Below, piece after piece: positions 54,541 through 63,741 of a DNA stretch of 64,000 nucleotides. The stretch is from Gemmatimonadota bacterium (GTDB taxonomy: Bacteria; Gemmatimonadota; Gemmatimonadetes; Gemmatimonadales; GWC2-71-9): positions 24,352 through 88,351 of the forward strand of contig JAPULZ010000035.1 in assembly GCA_027294455.1 (NCBI GenBank), given 5' to 3'. Each line of letters begins with the position of its first letter. Positions within the stretch are counted from its first letter, which is position 1. The translations under genes were made by a program, and so were the position numbers. The notes under the pieces were generated by a model. The model made no database searches and was not told where the DNA came from. It saw only the letters and a program-made list of their open reading frames with translations.

Positions 54541-54915
54541 TTACGTCATCCCGACCTTGATCCAGTCAGCATTTTCCTTTGCTTCATAATCGACATACTT
54601 GATTTCCACCGTGCGGCCGACCTGTAGATCGGCCACGCTCCCGGTGGTTGCCGCCTGTTGCAGTTGTGACCGATCGAGCCAGATCCGTGTGTCGTCCGTG
54701 AGCCGGATCGTGCGGCTTCCCTCGTCGTTCCGCACGATGACGGTCCGGTCTTGTGTGTTCACCGACACGACCTCCCCGATCATCGAGTACATGCCCGACA
54801 TGCCGGGGGACTTGCCGATGGGAATGAACTGTTCTGTCGATTCTTGTCCCTGAAGCGCCGAGACGCCGAAGATGCAAACCGCGGCGGCGAGGGCGCTCAC
54901 TATGCGAATTGTCAT
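54541..54915 (-). CDS. Small secreted protein with a DUF5666-like beta domain (hypothetical)
   Basis: 124 residues from ATG 54915, which has AAGGAGA upstream. Signal peptide VSALAAAVCIFGVSALQG. The body is beta-rich: GEVVSVNTQDRTVIVRNDEG, RTIRLTDDTRIWLD, VADLQVGRTVEIKYVDYEA, a pattern like an OB-type or DUF5666-type fold. No catalytic residues are visible. It lies 38 bases beyond the peroxidase gene on the same strand. Confidence 0.68.
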   Translation of the reverse strand: MTIRIVSALAAAVCIFGVSALQGQESTEQFIPIGKSPGMSGMYSMIGEVVSVNTQDRTVIVRNDEGSRTIRLTDDTRIWLDRSQLQQAATTGSVADLQVGRTVEIKYVDYEAKENADWIKVGMT

Positions 54916-54953
54916 GACCAGCGTCTCCTTGCGTGTCCGGTCCGTCGATGTCG

Positions 54954-56309
54954 TCATTGAGATCCTACCATCGCGTCCCGCGCCTGTTCCAGCGCGGCTA
55001 TCGCCTGGTCGATACGCCCGGCGTTGTACTGGCCATCCAGCTCTTGAATCAAGTGGATGGCATTTTCCAAGTGGATGACCGCCGCGGGATGGAGCCCCCC
55101 TGCACGTAGCCCGTTGCGCGCGTCCATCGCCTCTTCGCTTGCCAGGAGCAAATCCCGGCTCGTGCTGCCGAAACGGCCTTCATTGCTGTTTCGCAACAGC
55201 GCGATGGACTGATCGATGTTGTCCAAGGCGTTGATGACCCGTAGGAAAGCAGCCACGGCCACGACCTGCGTCGCGTCCAGATTGATGCCGCCCCCCGTCG
55301 CGCCGGCGATGAGCTGGCCCGCCGGTGAGTTGTTGAACGAATCCCCGTTGTAGAAGGCCACCGCGCCCTCGATCGTCTCCACCGAGTTGTTGTGGAAGAA
55401 CGGTCCCGTGTCGGCGGCCTCGACCAGTGACGGGGTGTTGAACTCGCCGGCGCCGGGATTCCCGAAGCCGTCGTCCGGCGGCACGAGTTCGTCGGTTAGA
55501 TCCGCTGGTTGATCGGGGAGATTCTCCACGCCGGTGTTGAAGTTCAAATTGCCGGCGGTCGGGCCGAAGATGGTGGGATCGCCGTTGGCCCCGGCGTTGA
55601 AATGGCAAGCGTTGCATTTGCCCGCGGCTCGGTCCATGAAGAGCTCTTGACCGCGGGCGGCAACGAGGCCGGTCAGCGGAAGCGGAAGGTCCAGATCTTC
55701 CTGCCGCCCGAGGGAGAGTTGAAAGGCCTCCAGGTCGTCCAGTTCCTGATCGGTGGGCAGCCGGAAATCGACGCCGGCGATGCGGTTGGTCGTCTTCGTG
55801 AAATGTTGGATCACCGCGCCGGTGGCGAACGAGCGCAGGCTTCCGTCGCCGGGTGCTCCGTCTCCCGACCATCCCGTCCGCGGACCAGCTGCGCTGGCGA
55901 TGGACGTGCGCAACCCCAGGGTATGGGGAATGCCGCGCATGTTGAAGTTGCTCGCCAGGTCGCCGAACCCGTCCTGGTTCTCGAGAATCAACCCGAAGGC
56001 CCTCATCAACGTGGGATTCTCGAAGTTTGCCGCGAGGTCCGGATTCGTCTCGGCGACGAACAACGGATCATCGGGTGGCAGCCTGGCGATGAACTCGGCC
56101 GACAAGGTGAAATTTTCTTCGGCCCGATGGCACGACCCGCAGGTTCGACCATTTCCATCGAACGTCTCGTTGAAGAACAGGTCTCGACCCCGGGAAATCG
56201 GATCGGGCGGCGCCGGCGGCGGCTTCGGTTGGCACGACGCTACACCAACGGTCAGGGCGGCCAGCGGGGCGGTGCGGCAAGCGCGTTTCCAGCCGAGGAT
56301 TGGGTTCAT
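54954..56309 (-). CDS. Di-heme cytochrome c peroxidase / MauG-type lipoprotein
   Basis: 451 residues. Lipobox VASC (residue about 26) plus two heme c motifs, CGSCH (about 56) and CNACH. The layout (first heme near the front, then a GTAG-like FSATG AVI region, second heme, GEFNTPSLVEAADTGPFFHN) matches the bacterial di-heme cytochrome c peroxidase family. The C-terminal 130 residues (helical, LRNSNEGRFGSTSRDLLLAS) extend beyond the usual end. It probably reduces hydrogen peroxide or oxidises a protein in the periplasm. Confidence 0.88.
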   Translation of the reverse strand: MNPILGWKRACRTAPLAALTVGVASCQPKPPPAPPDPISRGRDLFFNETFDGNGRTCGSCHRAEENFTLSAEFIARLPPDDPLFVAETNPDLAANFENPTLMRAFGLILENQDGFGDLASNFNMRGIPHTLGLRTSIASAAGPRTGWSGDGAPGDGSLRSFATGAVIQHFTKTTNRIAGVDFRLPTDQELDDLEAFQLSLGRQEDLDLPLPLTGLVAARGQELFMDRAAGKCNACHFNAGANGDPTIFGPTAGNLNFNTGVENLPDQPADLTDELVPPDDGFGNPGAGEFNTPSLVEAADTGPFFHNNSVETIEGAVAFYNGDSFNNSPAGQLIAGATGGGINLDATQVVAVAAFLRVINALDNIDQSIALLRNSNEGRFGSTSRDLLLASEEAMDARNGLRAGGLHPAAVIHLENAIHLIQELDGQYNAGRIDQAIAALEQARDAMVGSQ

Positions 56310-56487
56310 ATGCTCCGTCTGTGGTCAGTTGAAGGAAGAGCCCGGCGCGGCCTCCGTCCAGGAGGGGGAGAGGACGGAAGCGGTGTCGGTACGGCGTGTC
56401 GTGTGGCCTGCTCACATAATTCTGACTGCTAGTACGGCGTTGGACAAGAGCGGGTCCAAAACTGGACGACTGAGAATCACGGCCGTC

Positions 56488-56515
56488 CCGCCCCCACGGT
56501 ACCCCGCTGGGGCGG
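56488..56515 (+). other. GC-rich hairpin in the guaA upstream region
   Basis: CCGCCCC (56488-56494) pairs perfectly with GGGGCGG (56509-56515) across a 14-base loop, about 80 bases before the guaA start. No T-run follows. It may be a leader structure; a random GC-rich match is possible. The rest of 56310-56596 holds nothing I can name. Confidence 0.35.
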
Positions 56516-56596
56516 CTGAAACCGGCGGAACACGAACCCCTTTCCAGGCGGCCTCAGTTTGGGTACTCTCCGCCCAGTTCAACTCCAGCGAGCGCC

Positions 56597-58417
56597 ATGA
56601 AACACGACGCCATCGCCGTGATCGACTTCGGCGGACAGTATGCCCACCTCATCGCCACCAAAGTCCGCCGGCAAGGCGTCCTCGCCGAGATCCGCCAGCC
56701 CGAAGATCCCATCGAAGCCTTCGCCAACTACCGGGGCATCATCATTTCCGGCAGCCCCAGTCTCGCCTCGCGGGGGGAGGACGCGGCCTATACCAAAGAG
56801 ATCTACGATCTGGACGTGCCCATCGTGGGATTCTGTTTCGGGCATCAAGAAATCGCGAAGCACTACGGCGGCACGGTGGTCCACGGCGGGCGCGAGTGGG
56901 GCAAGGCGGATCTTCACGTGGCCGCCGACCACGAGCTCTTCCGCGGGCTCGGACCGGTGGAGCAGGTGTGGATGAGTCACTACGATTCGGTGACCGCGCT
57001 GGGGCCCGAGTTCCGAGAGATCGGGTTCACGGCCACTGCCGAAGGCTCGCCGGACCATCGGTTCGCCGCCATCGGCTCCGATTCCCTCAAGCGGTACGGA
57101 TTACAGTTTCATCCCGAGGTCGATGACACGATCCACGGCGACGAGATGATCGCGAACTTCGTGCTGAAGATCTGCGGATGCCGGCCGTCGTGGAGCATGG
57201 AGGGATTCCTCGCGGAGCAGGAGACCGCTATCCGGACGCAAGTCGGTGACCGGTCGGTGTTCCTGCTCGCATCCGGCGGGGTGGATTCCACCGTGGCGGC
57301 GGTGATGATTGGCCGGGCCCTCGGTCCCGACCGGCTCAGTCTCCTGCACATCGACAACGGACTCATGCGGAAGAACGAGAGCCGCCAGGTGGTGGAGCTC
57401 TTCGCGCAACTGGGCTTCGGCGACAACCTGCACTTCGTCGATGCCGGAGACGCGTTTCTCGCAGGCCTGGAGGGGGTGGTGGACCCAGAGGAGAAACGAC
57501 GCATCATCGGCGAGACGTTCGTGCGCGTCTTCCACCAGGAAGCGGAACGTCTCGGCCTCGAGTCGCACGTGCTGGGACAGGGGACGATCTACCCGGATAC
57601 CATCGAGACGGGCGCTACCAAGCGTGCGGACACGATCAAGACGCACCACAATCGCGTTTCCATCATCGAGCAAATGATCGCCGATGGTAAGGTCATCGAG
57701 CCCTTGGCCGAGCTGTACAAGGTCGAGGTGCGCGAGCTGGGGGAACGGCTGGGCGTCCCTCACGAGCTACTCTGGCGGCATCCCTTCCCGGGTCCCGGCT
57801 TGGGCGTGCGCCTGCTGTGCGGGACTGGCGAGGAGGATCGGGAGGGGTTCGACGAGATCGCACCGCAACTCGGCGAGCTGGGTCGCAGCTTCGGCTTGGC
57901 GGCGATGCCGCTTCCGATTCGCTCCGTCGGCGTGAAGGCCGACCTGCGGGCCTACGAGCATCCGGTGTTGTTCAGTGGTTCCGTCCCGTGGGACACCTTG
58001 TTGGAAGCCGCCTCACGAACGACTGCCGATGTTCCGGGCATCAATCGATGCATCTGGAATCTGGGACCCACCGCTCCTGCAGCGGTCCGGCCCGTGGCCG
58101 CCACGGCCACCCGGGACCGCCTCGACCTCCTGCGCGAGGCGGATCATCTGGTCATGGAGGGTCTGTCGCGTCATGGGCTCTACGACGAGATCTGGCAGTG
58201 CCCCACCGTGTTGGTGCCGCTGCAGTTCGACGACAGGCCGGGCGAGCTGGTGGTCGTACGTCCCGTGCAGTCGCAACGGGCCATGACCGCGTCGGCGGTG
58301 GAATTGCCTGGGGCGCTGCTGAACGAACTGCGCGAGACGATTCTCAGGTTACCGGGTGTGTCGAGCCTGGCACTCGACCTGACGTCCAAGCCGCCGGGGA
58401 CCATCGAGTGGGAATGA
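56597..58417 (+). CDS. guaA: GMP synthase (glutamine-hydrolysing), long form
   Basis: 606 residues, longer than the usual 510-525. The glutaminase domain has the triad Cys80 (GFCFGHQ), His172 and Glu174 (LQFHPEVDD). The ATP-pyrophosphatase P-loop is LASGGVDSTVAAV. The C-terminal dimerisation end is PPGTIEWE. It makes GMP from XMP. The extra length lies mainly in the stretch with CGTGEEDREGFDEI, where eukaryote-like and some bacterial forms have an insertion. Confidence 0.96.
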   Translation: MKHDAIAVIDFGGQYAHLIATKVRRQGVLAEIRQPEDPIEAFANYRGIIISGSPSLASRGEDAAYTKEIYDLDVPIVGFCFGHQEIAKHYGGTVVHGGREWGKADLHVAADHELFRGLGPVEQVWMSHYDSVTALGPEFREIGFTATAEGSPDHRFAAIGSDSLKRYGLQFHPEVDDTIHGDEMIANFVLKICGCRPSWSMEGFLAEQETAIRTQVGDRSVFLLASGGVDSTVAAVMIGRALGPDRLSLLHIDNGLMRKNESRQVVELFAQLGFGDNLHFVDAGDAFLAGLEGVVDPEEKRRIIGETFVRVFHQEAERLGLESHVLGQGTIYPDTIETGATKRADTIKTHHNRVSIIEQMIADGKVIEPLAELYKVEVRELGERLGVPHELLWRHPFPGPGLGVRLLCGTGEEDREGFDEIAPQLGELGRSFGLAAMPLPIRSVGVKADLRAYEHPVLFSGSVPWDTLLEAASRTTADVPGINRCIWNLGPTAPAAVRPVAATATRDRLDLLREADHLVMEGLSRHGLYDEIWQCPTVLVPLQFDDRPGELVVVRPVQSQRAMTASAVELPGALLNELRETILRLPGVSSLALDLTSKPPGTIEWE

Positions 58418-58435
58418 CCCGGGCACCCGTCATTC
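58412..58435. terminator. Candidate bidirectional terminator between guaA and sfsA
   Basis: GAATGAC (58412-58418) and GTCATTC (58429-58435) are perfect reverse complements around a 10-base loop. The arm overlaps the guaA stop and lies at the 3' end of the convergent sfsA gene. No U-tract is visible on either side, so this is a weak call. Confidence 0.4.
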
Positions 58436-59128
58436 GAACAAGACGGGAAGCGCGTCGATAATCGTTGCTTCCTTCAGCGACACCTCACACCGATACCCCA
58501 GCACCATCACGCCGGCAGCGTGGGCCTCACGCAGCGCATCCGCGAACGCGGGATCGATGGCGCGAGCGGCGGTGACGCTGCTGGCATCGCGCCGCTGCAC
58601 CACGAACAACACCGCCGCCGCCAAACCGTCCCCGACGGCCACCGCCAGCTCGCGAACGTGACGGGCCCCTCGCGCGGTGACGGCGTCCGGAAAAAGAGCA
58701 CGGTCTCCCTCCACGAGCGTCACCGACTTGACCTCCAGCAACAGCTGTTCGGCGGTGTCGTTGTGCAACAGGAAGTCGAACCGACTCCTGCCCCATGTGA
58801 CTTCCCGACGTTCGACGGTCCAGTCGGCGAGTTCCTCGATGTGGTTCAGCGCCAAGGCCTCGGCCACCATCTCATTGGGAAGGGTGGTCACCAGCGACAC
58901 GAATTCCCCTGATGGCGCCTCCACCAACGTGAGTGTGTAATCCGTTTTTCGGGCGGGCCCCGACGCTTCCCGGACCCACACCCTGACCCCCGGTAGCAAC
59001 AGTTCCTTGAGCCGGCCCGGATCGGGGAGGTGTGCCTCGACCGGTGTCCCGTCCAGTTCCACGACCGTGAGGAACCGGTTGGGGCGGGCGATGAAACTGG
59101 CGAGATGGAGGGGGCCGGGCAGGTGCAT
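58430..59128 (-). CDS. sfsA: SfsA family DNA-binding/nuclease protein
   Basis: 232 residues; ATG 59128 is preferred because CAGGAGA precedes it (GTG 59149 is the alternative). Family motifs are present: NRFLTVVELDGTPVEAHLPD, GRLKELLLPG, VTWGRSRFDFLLH and LLEVKSVTLVEGDRALFPDA, the last two carrying the PD-(D/E)xK-like nuclease residues. SfsA is a DNA-binding protein with nuclease activity described in some bacteria. It is monocistronic here. Confidence 0.9.
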   Translation of the reverse strand: MHLPGPLHLASFIARPNRFLTVVELDGTPVEAHLPDPGRLKELLLPGVRVWVREASGPARKTDYTLTLVEAPSGEFVSLVTTLPNEMVAEALALNHIEELADWTVERREVTWGRSRFDFLLHNDTAEQLLLEVKSVTLVEGDRALFPDAVTARGARHVRELAVAVGDGLAAAVLFVVQRRDASSVTAARAIDPAFADALREAHAAGVMVLGYRCEVSLKEATIIDALPVLFE

Positions 59129-59355
59129 ACTGGACGATCTCCTGTTCACGGGTGCGTTCTAGTCGACCACTCCAAATTCGCGATCCGTGGAGACATGGCA
59201 GACGACAGGATATCCGGGCGTTCTTCTACTTGCCAGGAGACCCGGCACTTTCTGGGTTCACGAGGGTAACATCGCCGACTTTCCCGCCACGAGGCCGCAA
59301 CTCAAACTTCCGTCATGGCGTCTAAATGTCGTCAAACCCTGCCATCGAGGTGTAA

Positions 59356-60663
59356 ATGAGATTGCCGATGCTCAAAATCCTGCCGTGGTGTCTGTGCGTC
59401 TTCGTGCCGGGTGCGGCCGCCCTCGGCCAAGATGCGGATCCGGCTCAGCCTGGCGAAGCAACCCTGCAGGTGTTCCTCGACTGCCAAACGTTCTTCTGCG
59501 ATTTCGACCACTTTCGCCGAGAGATCTCGTTTGTGAACTGGGTACGCGACCGCCAGGACGCTGACGTGCACGTGCTGGGCACGGGGCAGGCCACAGGCGG
59601 TGGCGGGCGAGCACACACCATCGCGTTCATCGGGGTGGGGCAGTTCGCCGGCCGCACGGACACCCTCCGGTACGTGTCGGGCAACACGGACACGCCGGCC
59701 GAAATCCGGGACGAATTGGTGCGGATCGTGAAGCTCGGGCTGGTTCCGTTCGTGGCCCCCACGCAGACCGGTGAGCGTCTGGACGTCATCTACCGCTCCC
59801 CAACCACGGCGCGGCCGACGACCCGAGCCGACGAAGCAGACCCTTGGAACCTCTGGGTCTTTACGGTGGGCGTCGGAGGCAACGTGAGCGGTGAAAGCGA
59901 GCGCCGCAGCATAGCCGGCAACGGGTCCATCAGGGCAAACCGGACCGCGGAAGACTTCAAGGTGGACATACGCGTGACCGGTCGGGCGAGTCGGGACGAG
60001 ACGGATGTCCCCGAACTGGACACGACGTTCGTCAACACCCAAAGGCGATTCAACTTCGACGGCCTGTTCGTGTGGAGCCTAGGGGATCATTGGTCCGCCG
60101 GGATTCGCACGTCGGCCCTCCACAACAATTTCATCAATCAGGATCTCACGCTGCGCGCCGGACCCGCCCTGGAGTACAACCTGTACCCATATGACGAATC
60201 GACGAGGCGGCAACTGACCTTCCGCTACAGCCTCGGCGTGTCGGCGTTCGACTATGAGGAGGTGACGGTGTTCGGGCGCACGTCGGAGGTACGGCCCAAC
60301 CACCAGTTGGAGGTAGGGCTCGCGGTCCAGCAGCCCTGGGGGTCGATCTTGGCTTCGGTGGACGCGTTCCAGTATCTCCACGACCGGAGCAAGCACAGGG
60401 TCAGCCTGTTCGGAGGTCCTCGTATTCGCTTGTTTCGCGGCCTCACGTTCAACGTCTTTGGGAGTGTTGCACGCATCAAAGATCAAATCTTCATTGCGGA
60501 CAGCGGATTGACGTCCGACGAACGATTGCTGCGAATACGTCAGTTCTCGACGGATTTTCGGTACTTCGTGAATCTCGGCTTGAGCTACCGGTTCGGATCC
60601 AAATGGGCCAACGTCGTGAACCCGCGGATGGGTGGTGGTGGCGGGGTGTTCTTCTTTTTTTGA
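59356..60663 (+). CDS. Outer-membrane beta-barrel protein with NVVNPR-type C-terminus (hypothetical)
   Basis: 435 residues from ATG 59356 (GAGGTG upstream). Signal peptide, then a mixed front domain (ATLQVFLDCQTFFCDFDHF, FVNWVRDRQDADVHVLGTG) and a barrel half of alternating strands (FDGLFVWSLGDHWSAGIRT, LRAGPALEYNLYPYDESTRR). It ends SYRFGSKWANVVNPRM, then a Gly run and VFFFF. The NVVNPR end is characteristic of a Bacteroidetes/Gemmatimonadota-type barrel family. The function is unknown. Confidence 0.8.
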   Translation: MRLPMLKILPWCLCVFVPGAAALGQDADPAQPGEATLQVFLDCQTFFCDFDHFRREISFVNWVRDRQDADVHVLGTGQATGGGGRAHTIAFIGVGQFAGRTDTLRYVSGNTDTPAEIRDELVRIVKLGLVPFVAPTQTGERLDVIYRSPTTARPTTRADEADPWNLWVFTVGVGGNVSGESERRSIAGNGSIRANRTAEDFKVDIRVTGRASRDETDVPELDTTFVNTQRRFNFDGLFVWSLGDHWSAGIRTSALHNNFINQDLTLRAGPALEYNLYPYDESTRRQLTFRYSLGVSAFDYEEVTVFGRTSEVRPNHQLEVGLAVQQPWGSILASVDAFQYLHDRSKHRVSLFGGPRIRLFRGLTFNVFGSVARIKDQIFIADSGLTSDERLLRIRQFSTDFRYFVNLGLSYRFGSKWANVVNPRMGGGGGVFFFF

Positions 60664-60848
60664 TCGGACGCAATGGGAATCTTTAAGGGAGGAGTCGACT
60701 GGTATTCCTTAGTAAGGGCGCCATATTCTGCTGTGATGGCGTTGGGGGGGCTGGTGCTGCAGGAGTTTGGATCCGGCATGGACCAACCCTTGCGAAACGG
60801 TTTGGGAAACGATTGGTTAGGAACGGACCCTTCGGGAGAGTGGCAAGC

Positions 60849-61133
60849 ATGGCGGCGATACCGAGACTGCACGTCGAGCGGCGGTCTTCGCCGGAGCGCG
60901 GGTGCGAAGTGTGTCTCAAGGGCGTGTATGTGACCCGGTTGGAGACCGACTCGTCTTCGGGCGCCGGGGCGCTACGGCAGTTGGGTATCGACACATCGGA
61001 ACAGGACGTCCTGTGGCATGTGGAAGGATGCAACCACTGCGGTCACGTGCTGATCTTCAGGCGGGATTGGCGGAGCCCCAGCGAATCCGCCTCCGCCGAG
61101 GATGAGCACGACGAAGAAGACGAAGAGGGGTAG
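60849..61133 (+). CDS. Small zinc-ribbon-like protein with acidic tail (hypothetical)
   Basis: 94 residues from ATG 60849, with GGGAGAG upstream. Two CxxC pairs are spaced as in a zinc ribbon: RGCEVCLKGVYVTRL and EGCNHCGHVLIFRRDW. The last 20 residues are nearly all Asp/Glu (EDEHDEEDEEG). No family is recognised. The 185 bases before it (60664-60848) contain no convincing gene. It precedes the kinase giant. Confidence 0.55.
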   Translation: MAAIPRLHVERRSSPERGCEVCLKGVYVTRLETDSSSGAGALRQLGIDTSEQDVLWHVEGCNHCGHVLIFRRDWRSPSESASAEDEHDEEDEEG

Positions 61134-61242
61134 GACGAGGATTAACCACCGTGCGGCCCCCGAGGCGCGGGTCAAGAGGTCGATATGGTGCGGAGGGCCT
61201 GACCGGCTATATTAGCTCGTTGAGACTCACCCCTACATCGAG

Positions 61243-63741
61243 ATGACCCCGCGCTTGGCAAACCCCTGTAATAATTGTGGTAGGGAGATCCCGGCCGGGT
61301 CGCAGTTCTGCATGCAATGCGGAGCTGATGTGACGGCGCAACAGGGGAACCTGCAGACCCAGCGCATCAGTTTGGGCAAGGGCAAGAAGGCGCCCAAACT
61401 GATCGACGTGTTGCGACGCGCCACGCTGGGGGAGTACGAGATCTTCACCGAACTCGGCCGGGGCGGTATGGCGACCGTGTACCTGGCCCATGACATCGCC
61501 CTCGACCGCAAGGTCGCCATCAAGGTGATGTCCCCTGAGCTGGCCATGATGGGCGATGATGTGGTCAAGCGTTTTCAGCGGGAGGCCCGCACGGCCGCCG
61601 CGCTGAGCCACCCCCACATCATCCCGATTTACTCCGTGCGCGATACCGACGAGCTCGGGTTCTTCGTCATGAAGTTCGTGAAGGGCCGTCCCCTCGAATC
61701 CATCGTGCGCGAAGAAGGCCGGCTCCCGGTGGGTGTCACCCGCACGATCCTCAATCAGGTTGGCAGCGCGCTGGGGTACGCGCATCGCCACGGCGTGATA
61801 CACCGCGATGTGAAACCCGGCAACATCATGTTGGACGAAGAGGGTTGGGCGGTGGTGACCGATTTCGGCATCGCCAAGGCGGCCGAAGCCGAGGGGCTGA
61901 CGATGACCGGTGTGGCGATCGGTACACCCTCCTACATGAGTCCCGAACAGTGCACCGCTGAGGAGTTGACCGGTGCGGCCGATCAATATTCGCTGGGTGT
62001 CGTCGCGTACGAGATGTTGACGGGCAAGTTGCCGTTCGAAGGCGAATCGGCCATGACGATCATGTATATGCACACCCATGAACCGCCGCCGCCCCTGTTC
62101 GAGCAGTGGCCCGACTGCCCGCGTCAGGTGTCGGACGCGGTCATGCGCATGCTCGCCAAGGATCCCAAGGAGAGATGGCCGACCCTCGAAGAGGCCATCG
62201 CGGCCATTGGCTTTGCCCCGGCCCAGGACGAAACCAATCGGACCCAGATGATGACCATGGCGAAGAACGCCGGCAATCAGGCGATCCTCGCCCAATTCCA
62301 AACACCTCGCTCGCCCGTGCCCAGCAAGATCCAGACGGCCAAGCGCAAGTCCCTCGGGCGCAAGAAGTTGTCTAGCTCCGAGCAGCTGGAGGACACCGAT
62401 ACGGGCCCGGCCGTCAAACGAGGAGTACGGTGGGTGGTGTGGGCCGCACCCACGGCTCTCGTCGCCGTGGCGGTGGGGTGGTTCATGGTGGGGCCCGGAC
62501 GGACTCCCGTGGAGCCTACCGCGAGCCCAGCCGAACCTGCACGGGTTGCCGCAGGCCCCGTGGCGGTGGCGATTCGGCTCGATCAGCCTCCGGTCTTGGA
62601 TGTTGGGGGAAGCGTGCAGCTCACCCAAGCCGTGGTCGATTCCAGCGGCGTCGCGCTGTCGGGCATGACGATCCGCTGGGAGACCGATGCCGCTCAGATC
62701 GCGTCTGTCTCCCTCTCGGGCGTCGTAACCGGCGTGTCCGCGGGTACGGCGCGCATTACCGCTCGACACGAGACGCACTCGGCGAGCGTCTCCGTCACTG
62801 TTCGTGCGCCGGTGGTCGCCGAGCCGACCCCCAGACGCCCGACTCCGAGGCCAACCCCTACGCCACCCACGGTGGCGGCCGTGAACGTGTCGCCGGCCAC
62901 CACGAGGGTGTCGGTGGGCGGCACGACACAGCTGAACGCCACGGCGCGGGATGCCTCCGGAAACGCCGTCAGCGGCAGGTCCGTCGCGTGGGTGTCCAAC
63001 AACACCCAAGTGGCCACGGTGTCCAGCGACGGGCGCGTCACCGGTAGCAGCCCTGGCGACGCGCGCATCCAGGCGACCATCGACGGCGTGACGGCCACCG
63101 CGAACGTGACGGTGACCCCGGTGGCCGTGGCATCGGTGACAATCGGTCCGCCCGGCGGGCAGATGACCGTGGGAGAGCAGCTCACGCTGACGGCAGTGAC
63201 CCGGGGAGTCGACGGAACCGCGCTGTCGGGCCGTCCGGTCTCTTGGGCACCGAGCAACGGCTTCGTTCGGGTCAATGCGCAGGGCGTGGTCACGGCGGTG
63301 AGCCCCGGGAGGGTGACGGTCACGGCGACGAGCGAGAGCCAATCGGCAAGTGTCACGATCACCGTGAATGCGGCGCCGCCGGCCCGACCCGACTCGGCCG
63401 CGGACCGACGCGAGATCGCACGGATCATTCAGGCGTATGGTGATGCTTTGGAGAGCGAGAACATCGGGCGGCTGCGCCTGGTTCACCCGAGCATCACCCG
63501 GCAGGAGGTCGATAGCTGGAGCCGGTTCTTCGACACCGTGCGGGATCTCAGCGTCCGGCTCACCATCAACGACGTGGAGATCACGGGCGATGCGGCCCGC
63601 GTCGTCGTGGATATGGTGCAGGAGTATCGGACCGATCGCCGCGCCTCACAGTCGGGCAGGTTTGTCGCGAACCTCGAGCGGACCGCGACGGGATGGCGGC
63701 TGTCGCGCGTCGGTAATTTACCCTTTCCGGAGAAGCCATGA
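61243..63741 (+). CDS. Ser/Thr kinase with zinc ribbon, Ig-like repeats and NTF2-like domain
   Basis: 832 residues. The front is a double-CxxC zinc ribbon (CNNCGREIPAGSQFCMQCGA, residues 9-28). The kinase domain (about 65-330) has GRGGMATVYLAHD, IHRDVKPGNIMLD, VVTDFGIAKA and GTPSYMSPEQC. A linker precedes one membrane helix (WVVWAAPTALVAVAVGWFMV). Outside are three BIg2/Ig-like repeats (each near LSGxTIRWExD...VTGVSAGTARITA, repeated at 560-700). The end (ADRREIARIIQAYGDALESEN, then VARVVVDMVQEYR) looks like an NTF2/SnoaL domain. It likely senses something outside the cell. The next gene overlaps its stop. Confidence 0.88.
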   Translation: MTPRLANPCNNCGREIPAGSQFCMQCGADVTAQQGNLQTQRISLGKGKKAPKLIDVLRRATLGEYEIFTELGRGGMATVYLAHDIALDRKVAIKVMSPELAMMGDDVVKRFQREARTAAALSHPHIIPIYSVRDTDELGFFVMKFVKGRPLESIVREEGRLPVGVTRTILNQVGSALGYAHRHGVIHRDVKPGNIMLDEEGWAVVTDFGIAKAAEAEGLTMTGVAIGTPSYMSPEQCTAEELTGAADQYSLGVVAYEMLTGKLPFEGESAMTIMYMHTHEPPPPLFEQWPDCPRQVSDAVMRMLAKDPKERWPTLEEAIAAIGFAPAQDETNRTQMMTMAKNAGNQAILAQFQTPRSPVPSKIQTAKRKSLGRKKLSSSEQLEDTDTGPAVKRGVRWVVWAAPTALVAVAVGWFMVGPGRTPVEPTASPAEPARVAAGPVAVAIRLDQPPVLDVGGSVQLTQAVVDSSGVALSGMTIRWETDAAQIASVSLSGVVTGVSAGTARITARHETHSASVSVTVRAPVVAEPTPRRPTPRPTPTPPTVAAVNVSPATTRVSVGGTTQLNATARDASGNAVSGRSVAWVSNNTQVATVSSDGRVTGSSPGDARIQATIDGVTATANVTVTPVAVASVTIGPPGGQMTVGEQLTLTAVTRGVDGTALSGRPVSWAPSNGFVRVNAQGVVTAVSPGRVTVTATSESQSASVTITVNAAPPARPDSAADRREIARIIQAYGDALESENIGRLRLVHPSITRQEVDSWSRFFDTVRDLSVRLTINDVEITGDAARVVVDMVQEYRTDRRASQSGRFVANLERTATGWRLSRVGNLPFPEKP

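Noticed and set aside
60673..60933. A plus-strand frame starting MGIFKGGVDWYSLV
   Set aside because: No family-like pattern, and it overlaps the better-supported zinc-ribbon gene at 60849 in another frame.
61207..63486. A 759-residue minus-strand frame across the kinase giant
   Set aside because: High His/Arg/Gly content without motifs, opposite a kinase with all signature residues.
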